DNA of 11,202 nucleotides from JASFUX01 sp050050115 (GTDB taxonomy: Bacteria > Pseudomonadota > Alphaproteobacteria > Caulobacterales > Maricaulaceae). Positions 1 through 7,227 of this stretch are shown here, one piece after another (within the stretch, counting starts at the first letter, position 1; each line of letters opens with the position of its first letter). The notes under the pieces were generated by a model. The model was given only the letters and a program-made list of their open reading frames with translations, was not told where the DNA came from and made no database searches. A program made the translations under genes and the position numbers. Location: positions 1 to 11,202 of the forward strand of contig JASFUX010000105.1 of NCBI GenBank assembly GCA_050050115.1, given 5' to 3'.

Positions 1-21
1 ATGGAAAACACGCTGCCGCGA

Positions 22-44
22 TAACGGCCAGGCGCAAGCCGTTA
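22..44. repeat. Inverted repeat downstream of the DUF2155 gene, weak terminator candidate
   Basis: TAACGGC at 22-28 and GCCGTTA at 38-44 form a perfect 7-bp inverted repeat with a 9-nt loop. It lies about 44 bp past the stop of the minus-strand DUF2155 gene, where a terminator for the three-gene unit would be expected. On the minus strand a short T run (GTTTT) follows only about 12 nt after the stem, so it is not a textbook intrinsic terminator. I see no gene in positions 1-87. Confidence 0.3.
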
Positions 45-87
45 GGCGCCCGTCCGTATACGCTTTGTTAACCGCGAAGCGCCGGCT

Positions 88-588
88 TCAGCTTTCCGCG
101 TCCTCGGTCTCGGGAACCAGACAGTCGAGCACCCAGACGTCGTAGACGCCATGCTCGAGCGGATTGAGCGCAGGACTTGATTCAAACATCCAGCCGGCGA
201 AAACCCGCTCGGGCTCGATCTCATTGCCCTCGCCGTCGGTCTGGCGGTCATGGATCTCCATGCCGACGATCACCTCGGGCGGCTCTTCGGGCGGGCGCTT
301 GGCGCAGCGCTTGACCGAGATCGTCAGCGCAAAGAACCGTACGTCCTCGCCGACAGGCGCTTCGAAGTCCCGCGTTACCGCCGTGACCTTGTCGAGCCCG
401 CGCAGCACCGCAACATCGCCCCAGATCCAAGATCCGTCCTCGGCCTGCGAGGCCGACGGATTGCGCGCCGACGGCAGTCCCGGCAGGATCGGCTCGGCCT
501 CTTGGGCGCGCGAAGGCTCGGTCCAGAGCATGCCCGCCGCCGCACAGGCGCCGGCGACCGCCGCGGCCAGGACGAGGCGCGCGCTCAT
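88..588 (-). CDS. DUF2155 domain-containing exported protein
   Basis: A 166-residue periplasmic or secreted protein of the DUF2155 family (COG4765-like), common in Alphaproteobacteria and of unknown biochemical function. Residues 1-28 form a Sec signal peptide: a short basic N-terminus, an Ala-rich core, and probable cleavage after S-R-A28. The mature part starts with a Pro-rich linker. The recognisable family core is residues 52-157: GSWIWGDVAVLRGLDKVTA near 52-70, the Cys-containing SVKRC at 91-95, and a C-terminal block with AGWMFESSPALNPLEH (131-146) and YDVWVLDC (149-156). C95 and C156 are the only cysteines outside the signal peptide and could form a disulfide, which is inference. The ATG at 588-586 overlaps the stop of the upstream mlaD gene (ATGA), so translation is probably coupled. 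The family call is strong; the role is unknown. Confidence 0.9.
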   Translation of the reverse strand: MSARLVLAAAVAGACAAAGMLWTEPSRAQEAEPILPGLPSARNPSASQAEDGSWIWGDVAVLRGLDKVTAVTRDFEAPVGEDVRFFALTISVKRCAKRPPEEPPEVIVGMEIHDRQTDGEGNEIEPERVFAGWMFESSPALNPLEHGVYDVWVLDCLVPETEDAES

Positions 589-1028
589 TGATCGCCCGCG
601 CTCGTCACGAAGTCGGCGAGCAGGCGGACGACGTCGATCGATCCCTGGCCGTAGAGCATTTCATCGCCTTCGTTGAACACGTCTTCGGCGCCCCCGGGTT
701 CGATCGCCAAGTAGACGCCGCCCAAAAGCCCTTCGTTTTTCAGGCTGACGCTGGAATCGGTCGGAATTTCGACCGCGTCTGCGACGGTGAAGCGCACGCG
801 CGCATCGAAGGTCTGCTCATCGAGGTTGATCCCGCTGACCGAGCCGACCTTGACCCCCGAGACTCGAACGTCGGCTCCCGTCGCCAGCCCGTCGGCCGAG
901 CCGAAGCGAACGAACAGCTCATAGCCCGCGCCGGTGCGGTTGGTCGCGCTCAGCGAATAGGTCAAAAACAGCGCGGCGATCGCCAGCACCACCGCGCCGA
1001 CCAGCATTTCCGCGGCTTGATCACGCAT
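585..1028 (-). CDS. mlaD: MlaD-family MCE protein, outer-membrane lipid asymmetry ABC transport component
   Basis: A 147-residue single-pass membrane protein. In the Mla system MlaD is the periplasmic MCE subunit, anchored in the inner membrane with the MlaFEB ABC transporter, and it binds phospholipid during transport between inner and outer membranes. Residues 8-27 are one hydrophobic transmembrane segment. The MCE domain runs about 36-112, with YELFVRFGSADGLATGADVR near 36-55, the SGVKVGSV strand-turn at 57-64, and LKNEGLLGGVYLAIEPGG at 96-113. The chosen ATG at 1028-1026 has a GGGAGA ribosome binding site 5 nt upstream; a 20-residue upstream extension in frame lacks family character. It is shorter than the E. 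coli protein (183 residues), as is usual for the alphaproteobacterial form. No mlaE, mlaF or mlaC lies beside it, so the rest of the transporter must be encoded elsewhere. It shares 4 bp with the DUF2155 gene. Confidence 0.9.
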   Translation of the reverse strand: MRDQAAEMLVGAVVLAIAALFLTYSLSATNRTGAGYELFVRFGSADGLATGADVRVSGVKVGSVSGINLDEQTFDARVRFTVADAVEIPTDSSVSLKNEGLLGGVYLAIEPGGAEDVFNEGDEMLYGQGSIDVVRLLADFVTSAGDQ

Positions 1029-1106
1029 CTTTGTCTCCCGTGTTCGGGCTGTTCGCAGCGTCCGAGCGCGGCCCGCAAGGCCGTCCAACAGCTACTCGCG
1101 CAGCGG

Positions 1107-1505
1107 CTATTCGGGCGTCCAGGCTTCGTAGTCGCCGGTCGCCTCGGCGCGCTCGCCCTGGCGCGCAAGGCTGCCCTTGGGGTGGTAGGCGTAGACGGTG
1201 CCGGTGAGATTGGGCTTGTGCTCGCGCTCCCAGGTCTGGCGGCGAAGCGGCGCCTTGGTGGGCGGCTCAGCGACCGTGTGATGCAGCCAGCCGTGCCAGT
1301 CGGGCGTCACCTTGGAGGCGTCGGCGTAGCCCTTGTAGATCACATAGCGCCGCGGCTTGCCGTCGAAGCTCGCCCGGCGCTCTTCGAAGTAGGCGTTGCC
1401 GTATTCGTCCTCGCCCACCTTGCGGGCGCGGCGACCGACGTCAAACAGCGTCCCGAGGGTCGCCCCGTCCCACCAGGCGAAAAGGCGTTTGATGAACAGC
1501 AGCAT
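1107..1505 (-). CDS. NADH:ubiquinone oxidoreductase subunit NDUFA12 family
   Basis: A 132-residue protein of the NDUFA12/B17.2 family, an accessory subunit of respiratory complex I shared by mitochondria and Alphaproteobacteria. It sits on the matrix/cytoplasmic side of the peripheral arm. Family blocks are clear throughout: LFIKRLFAWWDGATLGTLF (3-21), GEDEYGNAYFEER (31-43), RRYVIYKGYADASKVTPDWH (52-71), HGWLHHT (71-77), PNLTGT (98-103), YHPKGSLARQGER (107-119), and the ending ATGDYEAWTPE. The family match begins at MLLFIKRL, so I place the start at 1505; an in-frame extension to 1637 is Arg-rich and unlike the family. A weak GGGAC lies upstream of the ATG. The gene leads a probable unit with mlaD (78-bp gap) and DUF2155, and is divergent from nrdJ. 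The nuo operon itself is not in the window, which is normal for this subunit. Confidence 0.93.
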   Translation of the reverse strand: MLLFIKRLFAWWDGATLGTLFDVGRRARKVGEDEYGNAYFEERRASFDGKPRRYVIYKGYADASKVTPDWHGWLHHTVAEPPTKAPLRRQTWEREHKPNLTGTVYAYHPKGSLARQGERAEATGDYEAWTPE

Positions 1506-1646
1506 CTGCAAGTCCCGTAGGTGAATTCGGCGCGAACTTAGACGCGGTCGCCGCGGCGCGTCCAGCTTGCTCGTCGGGCGCGCTTTCGGCCGCGTCCCCG
1601 ACCGGGGCGCACGCCGCCAAAGCCCCCTCCCCTTCACTCTTTTGAA

Positions 1647-1693
1647 GGCATATATAGGGGAAAACTGGTCTCAGCGCCCCAGATATTGCGGTT
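1647..1693 (+). promoter_or_regulatory. Candidate tandem NrdR-like boxes in the nrdJ upstream region
   Basis: The 282-bp divergent gap between the NDUFA12 gene and nrdJ holds two related AT-centred motifs: ggcatATATaggggaa at 1647-1662 and cccagATATtgcggtt at 1678-1693. In this register they share the pattern c-a-N-ATAT-w-g-N-g-g and are spaced 31 bp apart start to start. NrdR, the repressor of ribonucleotide reductase genes, is known to bind paired boxes of the approximate form ACACwATATwTwGTGT about three helical turns apart. The match to that consensus is only partial: the ATAT core, spacing and G side fit, but the outer bases differ. TATATA at 1651-1656 could also be the -10 of nrdJ. Nearby are a CTATC-A-GATAG palindrome (1714-1724) and a CGGCCC/GGGCCG stem (1751-1756 with 1765-1770) directly before the ribosome binding site. 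Confidence 0.4.
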
Positions 1694-1787
1694 CAAACTG
1701 GAAGTCTTGGGCCCTATCAGATAGCCTGAAGCCCGATTGACCGACTGAGACGGCCCCGCAAACCGGGCCGCAAAGGGACGACGCAGA

Positions 1788-4700
1788 ATGCGCATTGAAC
1801 GCCGCTTCACCCGCGCCGGCGCGGACGCCTACGCCGACATCGCCTTCACCAGCGTGCGCAGCGAGATCACCGGGCCCGACGGGGCGACCGTGTTCGCGCT
1901 CGACGACGTCGAGGCCCCCGCTGGCTGGAGTTCGGTCGCGATCGACGTGCTGGCCCAAAAATATCTGCGCAAGTCCGGCGTGCCGGCGCGCACCAAGCCC
2001 GTCGCCGACGACCCCGCACCCGATTGGCTCAAGCCCAGCGTCGCCGACGAAGAAGCGCTCGAGCAGCTGCCCGCCGAGGAGCGCTACGGAAGCGAGACCT
2101 CGGTCAAGCAGGTGTTCGACCGGATGGCCGGCGGCTGGACCTATTGGGGTTGGCGCGCGGGCTATTTCGACAGCGAGGAGGACGCTCGCGCCTTCTACGA
2201 CGAACTGCGCTTCATGCTCGCCAATCAGATCGCCGCGCCGAACAGCCCGCAATGGTTCAACACCGGGCTTTACTGGGCATACGGAATAAGTGGAACGGCG
2301 CAGGGCCACTATGCGCTGGACCTCGACAGCGGAAAGATCAAGCGCTCGACCAACGCCTACGAGCGGCCCCAGCTGCACGCCTGCTTCATCCAGGGCGTGA
2401 AGGACGAGCTGCTCGGCGAGGGCGGGATCTTCGACCTGATCACCCGCGAGGCGCGGCTGTTCAAGTACGGCTCGGGCGCGGGCGCGAACGTCTCGGCGCT
2501 GCGGGCGGCTGGCGAACCGATGTCGGGCGGCGGCGCGTCCTCGGGCGTCTTGGAGTTCCTCAAAGTGGCTGACCGGGCCGCGGGCGCGGTCAAGTCCGGC
2601 GGCGTCACCCGGCGTGCGGCGAAGATGGTGGTGCTCGATGTCGACCACCCCGAGATTGAAGAGTTCATCGACCTCAAGCCGAAGGAAGAAGCCAAGGTCG
2701 CCGCCCTGGTCGCCGGCTCGCACGTCGTCAAGCGGCGGCTGGAGGCCGTGGTGCGCGCCTGCGCGCATTGCGACGGCGATCCTGACGAGTGCTTCGATCC
2801 CGAGAAAAACGCCGCGCTCGGCCGGGAAATATCCGCGGCGCGGCAGGCCGGCATCCCTGACGGCGCCGTCGCTCGCGCGATATCGCTGGCGCGGCAGGGG
2901 GACTTCGATCTGGCGATCGAGGCGTTCGACGCCGACTGGGACGGCGAGGCCTACGCCACCGTCACCGGGCAGAACGCCAACAACTCGATCCGCGTGCCCG
3001 ACGCCTTCCTGCGCGCGGTGGAGACCGACGCCGAGTGGGATCTGGTGCGCCGCACCGACGGGCTGGCGGTCAAGTCGGTGCGCGCCCGCGCGCTGTGGCG
3101 GAAGATAGCCAAGGCGTCCTGGTCGTCCGCCGACCCCGGCGTGCAGTATTCCGACACGATCAACGCCTGGCACACCTGCCCCGCGTCGGGCGACATCCGC
3201 GCGTCCAATCCGTGCTCGGAATACCTGTTTATCGACGACACGGCGTGTAACCTCGCCTCGCTCAACCTTCTGAAGTTCCTGACCGACGACAATCAGTTCG
3301 ATACGGAGGCGTTCGAACACGCCGCGCGGCTTTGGACCATCGTGCTCGACATCTCGGTGAGCATGGCGCAGTACCCGTCGAAGGACATCGCCAAGCGCTC
3401 GCTCGATCACCGCACCTTGGGGCTCGGCTTTGCGAACCTCGGCGGCCTCGTGATGTCGGCCGGCCTGCCTTACGACTCCGAGCAAGCGCGCGCCGCTGGC
3501 GGAGCAATCACCGCGCTGATGACGGCGACGGGCTATCGCACGTCGGCGGAACTTGCTGCGGCGCTCGGCGCTTTCCCAACCTATCAGAAGAACGAGGCGC
3601 ACCTCCTCCGCGTGCTGCGCAACCATGCGCGCGCCGCTTACGGCGAGGCGGACCCGGACGAATACGAAGGCCTCAATACGCCGCCGCAAGCGCTGGTCCC
3701 CCACGCCTGCCCGTTCGACGGCCTCGCCCAGCGCGCCGGCGACGCCTGGCAGGCGACGATCGAGGCGGCGGGAAGCTCGGGCGTGCGCAACGCGCAGATC
3801 AGCGCCATTGCGCCGACGGGCACCATCGGGCTGGTGATGGACTGCCACACCACCGGCGTCGAGCCGGACTTTGCGCTGGTGAAGTACAAGAAGCTCGCCG
3901 GCGGCGGGCACTTCAAGATCGTCAACCGCGCCGCGCGCCGCGCGCTCGAAACCCTCGGCTACGCGAGCGACGAGATCGACGCGATCGAGACCTATGCGCT
4001 CGGCCACGCCAGCTTGAAGACAGCGCCCGGGATCAACTGGAAGACCCTCGGCGCGAAGGGTTTCACCGATCACGAGATCGGCGTCGTCGAAGCCGCGCTC
4101 GGCGAGGCGTTCGACATCCGCTTCGCATTCAATCCGTGGACCTTGGGCGAGGGCTTCTGCCAGGACGTGCTCGGTCTCACCCCTGATCAAATCGCCGATC
4201 CGGCGTTCGACCTGCTCGACGCGATCGGCTTTTCGAAGAAGGACGTCGAGGCGGCGAACCTCTATTGCTGCGGGGCGATGACGCTTGAAGGCGCGCCGCA
4301 CCTCAAGCCCGAGCATTTGCCCGTATTCGATTGCGCGACGCCGTGCGGACGGACGGGCACGCGCGCGCTGTCTTTGGGCGCGCACCTTGAGATGATCGCC
4401 GCGGTCCAACCGTTCGTGTCGGGCGGCATCTCCAAGACCGTGAACCTGCCCGCAACCGTCACCATCGAGGCGTGCGGCGACGTCTTCGCCCAAGCCTGGA
4501 GCCTGGGGATCAAGTGCGTCGCCCTCTACCGCGACGGCTCGAAGCTGTCCCAGCCGCTGATGAGCGCGCTCGGCGCGGACGCGCGCGGCGAGGACGCCGA
4601 CGAAGCCGAGCCGGCGCCGGCGAAACAGCTCGCCGGCGCGGCGGCGGCGAAGTCGGCTCAAACTGTGGTCGAACGCGTCGTCGAAAAAGTGATCGAGAGC

Positions 4701-5492
4701 GAGGTCGCGCGCCGCCGCCTGCCCGACCGGCGCAAGGGCTACATCCAGAAAGCCACCGTCGGCGGACACAAAGTCTATCTGCACACCGGCGAGTTCGAGG
4801 ACGGCGACCTCGGCGAGATCTTCATCGACATGCACAAGGAAGGCGCGGCCTTCCGCTCACTGATGAACAACTTCGCCATCGCGATCTCGATCGGCCTGCA
4901 GTACGGCGTGCCGCTCGAAGAGTTCGTCGACGCCTACGTGTTCACTCGGTTCGAGCCTGCCGGCCCCGTCACCGGCAACGACCGCATCAAGCACGCCACC
5001 TCGATCCTCGACTACATCTTCCGCGAACTGGCCGTCTCCTATCTCGATCGCGACGACCTTGCGCACACCAACGCGAACGCTAGCCACGACGGTCTCGGCG
5101 GCGGGGTTCGCGAAGGCCGGATGCCGCGCGAGCCCGAGGACGTCGAGCAGGTTGAGGAGACGGTGAAGTTCATCTCCAAAGGCTTCGCCCGCGGCCGGGC
5201 GCCGGAAAACCTCGTCCGCCTCGCCGACGCGGCCAAACGGCTCAAGGCGCGAATGGCCGGCGATGAAACGGCCGAAGCCGACGTGCAGCAGAGCGAAGAC
5301 GTCCGCAGCAGCTCGACCACCACCTCCGGCGGCGCGTCGTCGCGCGGCGCGGAGCCGCCGCGCACGGAGGAAAACGCCCGGCTGCGCGGCTATTCGGGCG
5401 ATCCCTGCCCTGAATGCGGCAGCTTCACGCTGGTGCGCACGGGCACCTGCCTGCGGTGCGACACCTGCGGATCGACCACAGGGTGCTCGTGA
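1788..5492 (+). CDS. nrdJ: Vitamin B12-dependent (class II) ribonucleotide reductase
   Basis: A 1234-residue adenosylcobalamin-dependent reductase that converts ribonucleotides to deoxyribonucleotides through a thiyl radical. It works with or without oxygen. The N-terminus (RIERRFTRAG, then EAPAGWSSVAIDVLAQKYLR) is typical of the long alphaproteobacterial type. The catalytic barrel carries the redox-pair cysteines C199 (in LHACFIQG) and C487, and N474-P-C476-S-E478, which matches the N/thiyl-Cys/Glu set known in Thermotoga NrdJ with the same 11-residue C-to-C spacing. APTGTIGL at 675-682 is the conserved substrate-binding loop. A TSCPD-type domain follows at about 975-1085. A Ser/Thr/Gly-rich linker then leads to a C-terminal cysteine tail (C1207, C1210, C1221, C1224, C1227, C1233) that resembles a zinc site plus the shuttle cysteines that re-reduce the active site. 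The start has AAAGGGA at 1772-1778, 9 nt upstream. Length and start fit the family; no frameshift was seen. No other nrd gene is adjacent. Confidence 0.97.
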   Translation: MRIERRFTRAGADAYADIAFTSVRSEITGPDGATVFALDDVEAPAGWSSVAIDVLAQKYLRKSGVPARTKPVADDPAPDWLKPSVADEEALEQLPAEERYGSETSVKQVFDRMAGGWTYWGWRAGYFDSEEDARAFYDELRFMLANQIAAPNSPQWFNTGLYWAYGISGTAQGHYALDLDSGKIKRSTNAYERPQLHACFIQGVKDELLGEGGIFDLITREARLFKYGSGAGANVSALRAAGEPMSGGGASSGVLEFLKVADRAAGAVKSGGVTRRAAKMVVLDVDHPEIEEFIDLKPKEEAKVAALVAGSHVVKRRLEAVVRACAHCDGDPDECFDPEKNAALGREISAARQAGIPDGAVARAISLARQGDFDLAIEAFDADWDGEAYATVTGQNANNSIRVPDAFLRAVETDAEWDLVRRTDGLAVKSVRARALWRKIAKASWSSADPGVQYSDTINAWHTCPASGDIRASNPCSEYLFIDDTACNLASLNLLKFLTDDNQFDTEAFEHAARLWTIVLDISVSMAQYPSKDIAKRSLDHRTLGLGFANLGGLVMSAGLPYDSEQARAAGGAITALMTATGYRTSAELAAALGAFPTYQKNEAHLLRVLRNHARAAYGEADPDEYEGLNTPPQALVPHACPFDGLAQRAGDAWQATIEAAGSSGVRNAQISAIAPTGTIGLVMDCHTTGVEPDFALVKYKKLAGGGHFKIVNRAARRALETLGYASDEIDAIETYALGHASLKTAPGINWKTLGAKGFTDHEIGVVEAALGEAFDIRFAFNPWTLGEGFCQDVLGLTPDQIADPAFDLLDAIGFSKKDVEAANLYCCGAMTLEGAPHLKPEHLPVFDCATPCGRTGTRALSLGAHLEMIAAVQPFVSGGISKTVNLPATVTIEACGDVFAQAWSLGIKCVALYRDGSKLSQPLMSALGADARGEDADEAEPAPAKQLAGAAAAKSAQTVVERVVEKVIESEVARRRLPDRRKGYIQKATVGGHKVYLHTGEFEDGDLGEIFIDMHKEGAAFRSLMNNFAIAISIGLQYGVPLEEFVDAYVFTRFEPAGPVTGNDRIKHATSILDYIFRELAVSYLDRDDLAHTNANASHDGLGGGVREGRMPREPEDVEQVEETVKFISKGFARGRAPENLVRLADAAKRLKARMAGDETAEADVQQSEDVRSSSTTTSGGASSRGAEPPRTEENARLRGYSGDPCPECGSFTLVRTGTCLRCDTCGSTTGCS

Positions 5493-5550
5493 GGAACCCT
5501 TAAGCAGACTGCGGCGATCGGCGCGGTTACTGGGAATTAAATCTCGAATA

Positions 5551-5577
5551 TGGCGCTAAACGCCTATAGTTGGCGCG
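5551..5577 (+). promoter_or_regulatory. Promoter-like -10 element just upstream of the pentapeptide gene, leaderless candidate
   Basis: TATAGT at 5565-5570 ends 7 nt before the ATG at 5578, which would put the transcription start at or next to the A of the ATG. No Shine-Dalgarno sequence is present: the preceding bases are TGGCGCG. The hexamer is flanked by a direct repeat TGGCGC (5551-5556 and 5571-5576) and preceded by a short GGCG/CGCC inverted repeat (5552-5555 with 5561-5564). No convincing -35 is visible. An alternative is read-through from nrdJ, 85 bp upstream; I see no clear terminator in between. Confidence 0.35.
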
Positions 5578-7155
5578 ATGAAACCTGACGCTCGAACCCG
5601 CCCGCTCGCCCGGCTCAAGGCCCGGGATCTGACGGCGACGACCCTGCGCGGCCTGACCGCAGCGATCGTCTGCGCGGCGGCCTTCACCGCCGTCGCCGCA
5701 GCGGACGAGGTGAACTTGCGCCAGTCGATCGGCGGTGTCTGCTCGGACTGCGACTTCGCCGGCCGCGATCTGGAAAACGCGCCGATTGTCGGCAATCTTC
5801 CGCGCTCGATTTTCTCGGGCGCGATCCTGGCCGACGCCCGGCTCTCCGGCAACTTCACCGGCGCCGACTTCGCCCGCGCGGATCTGACCGGCGCGGAAGT
5901 GACCAGCGCGAACCTCGCCAACGCCGACTTCTCCGGCGCCAAACTCGACGAGGCACAGATCGTCGGCACGAACTTCTTCTCGGTCGACCTCACCGGCGCG
6001 ACGCTACGCGGCGCGTCTTTGTCTTCGACCAACCTCGTCGACGCCCAGCTGCTCGGCGCGAAGTTCAACAACGCCGTCTTCGACGGCCTGACTGCCGCAC
6101 GCGCCGAGTTCACCCGCGCCGATCTCACCGGCGCAAGGTTCCTCAGCGCCAACCTCGCGCGCGCCGAGTTCGTCGACGCCGTCATGATCGGCGCTGATCT
6201 GACCGGGGCCAACGCGCAAGGCGCGGACTTCGCCGGGGCCGACTTGACGGATGCGAAGCTCAGCGAGGTCGACTTCTCAGGCGCCAAGCTCGCCGACGCG
6301 ATCGGTCTGACATCCGCCATGCTCGGCGACGCGTGCGGCGACGAAGAGACGACGCTGCCGCCGGGCCTGCAGCTCGCCGCCTGCGCCGATAGCCAGCCCC
6401 GCTTCAGCCGCGCCCGCAACTGGCGCCGGATGGTGCTCTCGCGAGACGATGCGACGCTGCTGGTTTTCTCCTCCGCTTCGCCCTATCCCGCCCCGCCCGC
6501 TTCGCCTGCGGACGCCGACCAGCCGCGCAACGAGGAAGCCGACCGCCGCGCGCGGGTGCTCTTTCGTCGGATTGCAGCGGCGCACGCGGCGATCGCGCCG
6601 GCGCAGGCGGCGGCCTACGGCAACCTCGATCTCGACGTTCGCGACGCTGTGGCGCGCGCCAGCGCGGCGCTCACCGACATCGACGCCAGCTCCTACGCCA
6701 GCGCCCGGGCCGGGTTCGAGCAGGCTATCGAAGCGCTTGCAGACATTGAAAGCCGCGTCCGATCGGGAACGGCCCGCGCAGCGATCGTCGAGGCACGGCG
6801 AGAGCTTGAGAGCGAGCTCAACATTCTTAACGGCGCCGACGCCGACCCGTTCGAGCCCACAGACGCGCCCGCCGCGCTCGACGCGGGGCTGCGCCAAGCG
6901 CTGCTCGAAGCCGAGTCCGCCCGAGACGCCGAGTTCGCCGCCCGCCGGGCCGCCCGCACGCTCGACGCCCGCGCACGCGCCCTGGACGCCGAATGCAATC
7001 AGCGCTTGGACGCGATCGAGCAGTCCCGCAACGCCGTCGACTCGTCAGCGGACGAAGCGACGCTCAACGCGCTGGCGGCGCAGGTCCAGGCGGCGTGCCG
7101 CGCTGACGCAGCGCAGCTCGACGCCGAACGCGCCACGCTTGGTCCTGAGGATTAG
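5578..7155 (+). CDS. Exported pentapeptide-repeat protein with Ala-rich helical C-terminal half
   Basis: A 525-residue protein of unknown function. Residues 1-42 look like a Sec signal peptide with a long basic N-region, a hydrophobic stretch at about 26-40, and cleavage after A40-A41-A42. Residues about 58-245 are A(D/N)LxG-type pentapeptide repeats (GADFA, ADLTG, ANLAN, ADFSG, AKLDE and so on), expected to fold as a right-handed quadrilateral beta-helix. The repeat is bracketed by C55/C58 at its start and C253/C269 at its end; the closing segment ACGDEETTLPPGL (252-264) is a common cap after such repeats. From about 275 the protein changes to a Pro/Asp linker (302-318) and then Ala/Arg/Glu-rich sequence (320-520) likely to form long helices or coiled coil, with C473 and C507. 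There is no alternative in-frame ATG, GTG or TTG nearby, and an in-frame TAA sits at 5557-5559, so the start is fixed despite lacking a ribosome binding site. Partners are unknown. Confidence 0.85.
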   Translation: MKPDARTRPLARLKARDLTATTLRGLTAAIVCAAAFTAVAAADEVNLRQSIGGVCSDCDFAGRDLENAPIVGNLPRSIFSGAILADARLSGNFTGADFARADLTGAEVTSANLANADFSGAKLDEAQIVGTNFFSVDLTGATLRGASLSSTNLVDAQLLGAKFNNAVFDGLTAARAEFTRADLTGARFLSANLARAEFVDAVMIGADLTGANAQGADFAGADLTDAKLSEVDFSGAKLADAIGLTSAMLGDACGDEETTLPPGLQLAACADSQPRFSRARNWRRMVLSRDDATLLVFSSASPYPAPPASPADADQPRNEEADRRARVLFRRIAAAHAAIAPAQAAAYGNLDLDVRDAVARASAALTDIDASSYASARAGFEQAIEALADIESRVRSGTARAAIVEARRELESELNILNGADADPFEPTDAPAALDAGLRQALLEAESARDAEFAARRAARTLDARARALDAECNQRLDAIEQSRNAVDSSADEATLNALAAQVQAACRADAAQLDAERATLGPED

Positions 7156-7165
7156 CGCAGTTTCA

Positions 7166-7208
7166 CCAGGCAACGTCGGCCCTATAGATGCCCGGGTAGA
7201 TGCCTGGC
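7166..7208. repeat. Inverted and tandem repeats in the gap between convergent genes
   Basis: Between the pentapeptide gene stop and the EVE gene stop lie 72 bp. They contain the inverted repeat CCAGGCA (7166-7172) with TGCCTGG (7201-7207), and a 12-bp imperfect tandem repeat, TAGATGCCCGGG (7185-7196) and TAGATGCCTGGC (7197-7208), matching at 10 of 12 bases. The location between two converging genes suits a bidirectional terminator, but the 28-nt loop is long and there is no T run on either side. Confidence 0.3.
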
Positions 7209-7227
7209 TGCCCGCGACTGCGACGGC

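Noticed and set aside
588..1520. Plus-strand 310-codon frame opposite mlaD and the NDUFA12 gene
   Set aside because: It lies over two well-recognised minus-strand genes and shows no domain; a GC-bias shadow. The long plus-strand frames at 8296-9186 and 9292-10155 opposite aspS are rejected for the same reason.
1651..1787. Possible cobalamin riboswitch upstream of nrdJ
   Set aside because: CCCCGCAAAC near 1754 loosely recalls the B12 box, but the other conserved blocks are missing and the available leader is too short. Where B12 riboswitches control reductase genes they usually repress the B12-independent enzyme, not NrdJ.
1671..4835. A 1054-codon open frame on the minus strand across most of nrdJ
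   Set aside because: It is codon-aligned with nrdJ, so its stops would need TTA, CTA or TCA codons in nrdJ, which are rare in GC-rich genes. It ends as soon as a TCA occurs (4857) and just outside the gene. The product has no recognisable domain and is rich in Arg and Ala, as expected of a shadow.
5495..5555. CtrA-type TTAA-N7-TTAA sites after nrdJ
   Set aside because: Single TTAA half-sites occur at 5500-5503 and 5537-5540, but neither has a partner at the required spacing.
5556..6419. Minus-strand 287-codon frame with a repeated SAPxKSA pattern
   Set aside because: The repeat is the antisense image of the pentapeptide repeats. It has no independent start signal or domain.
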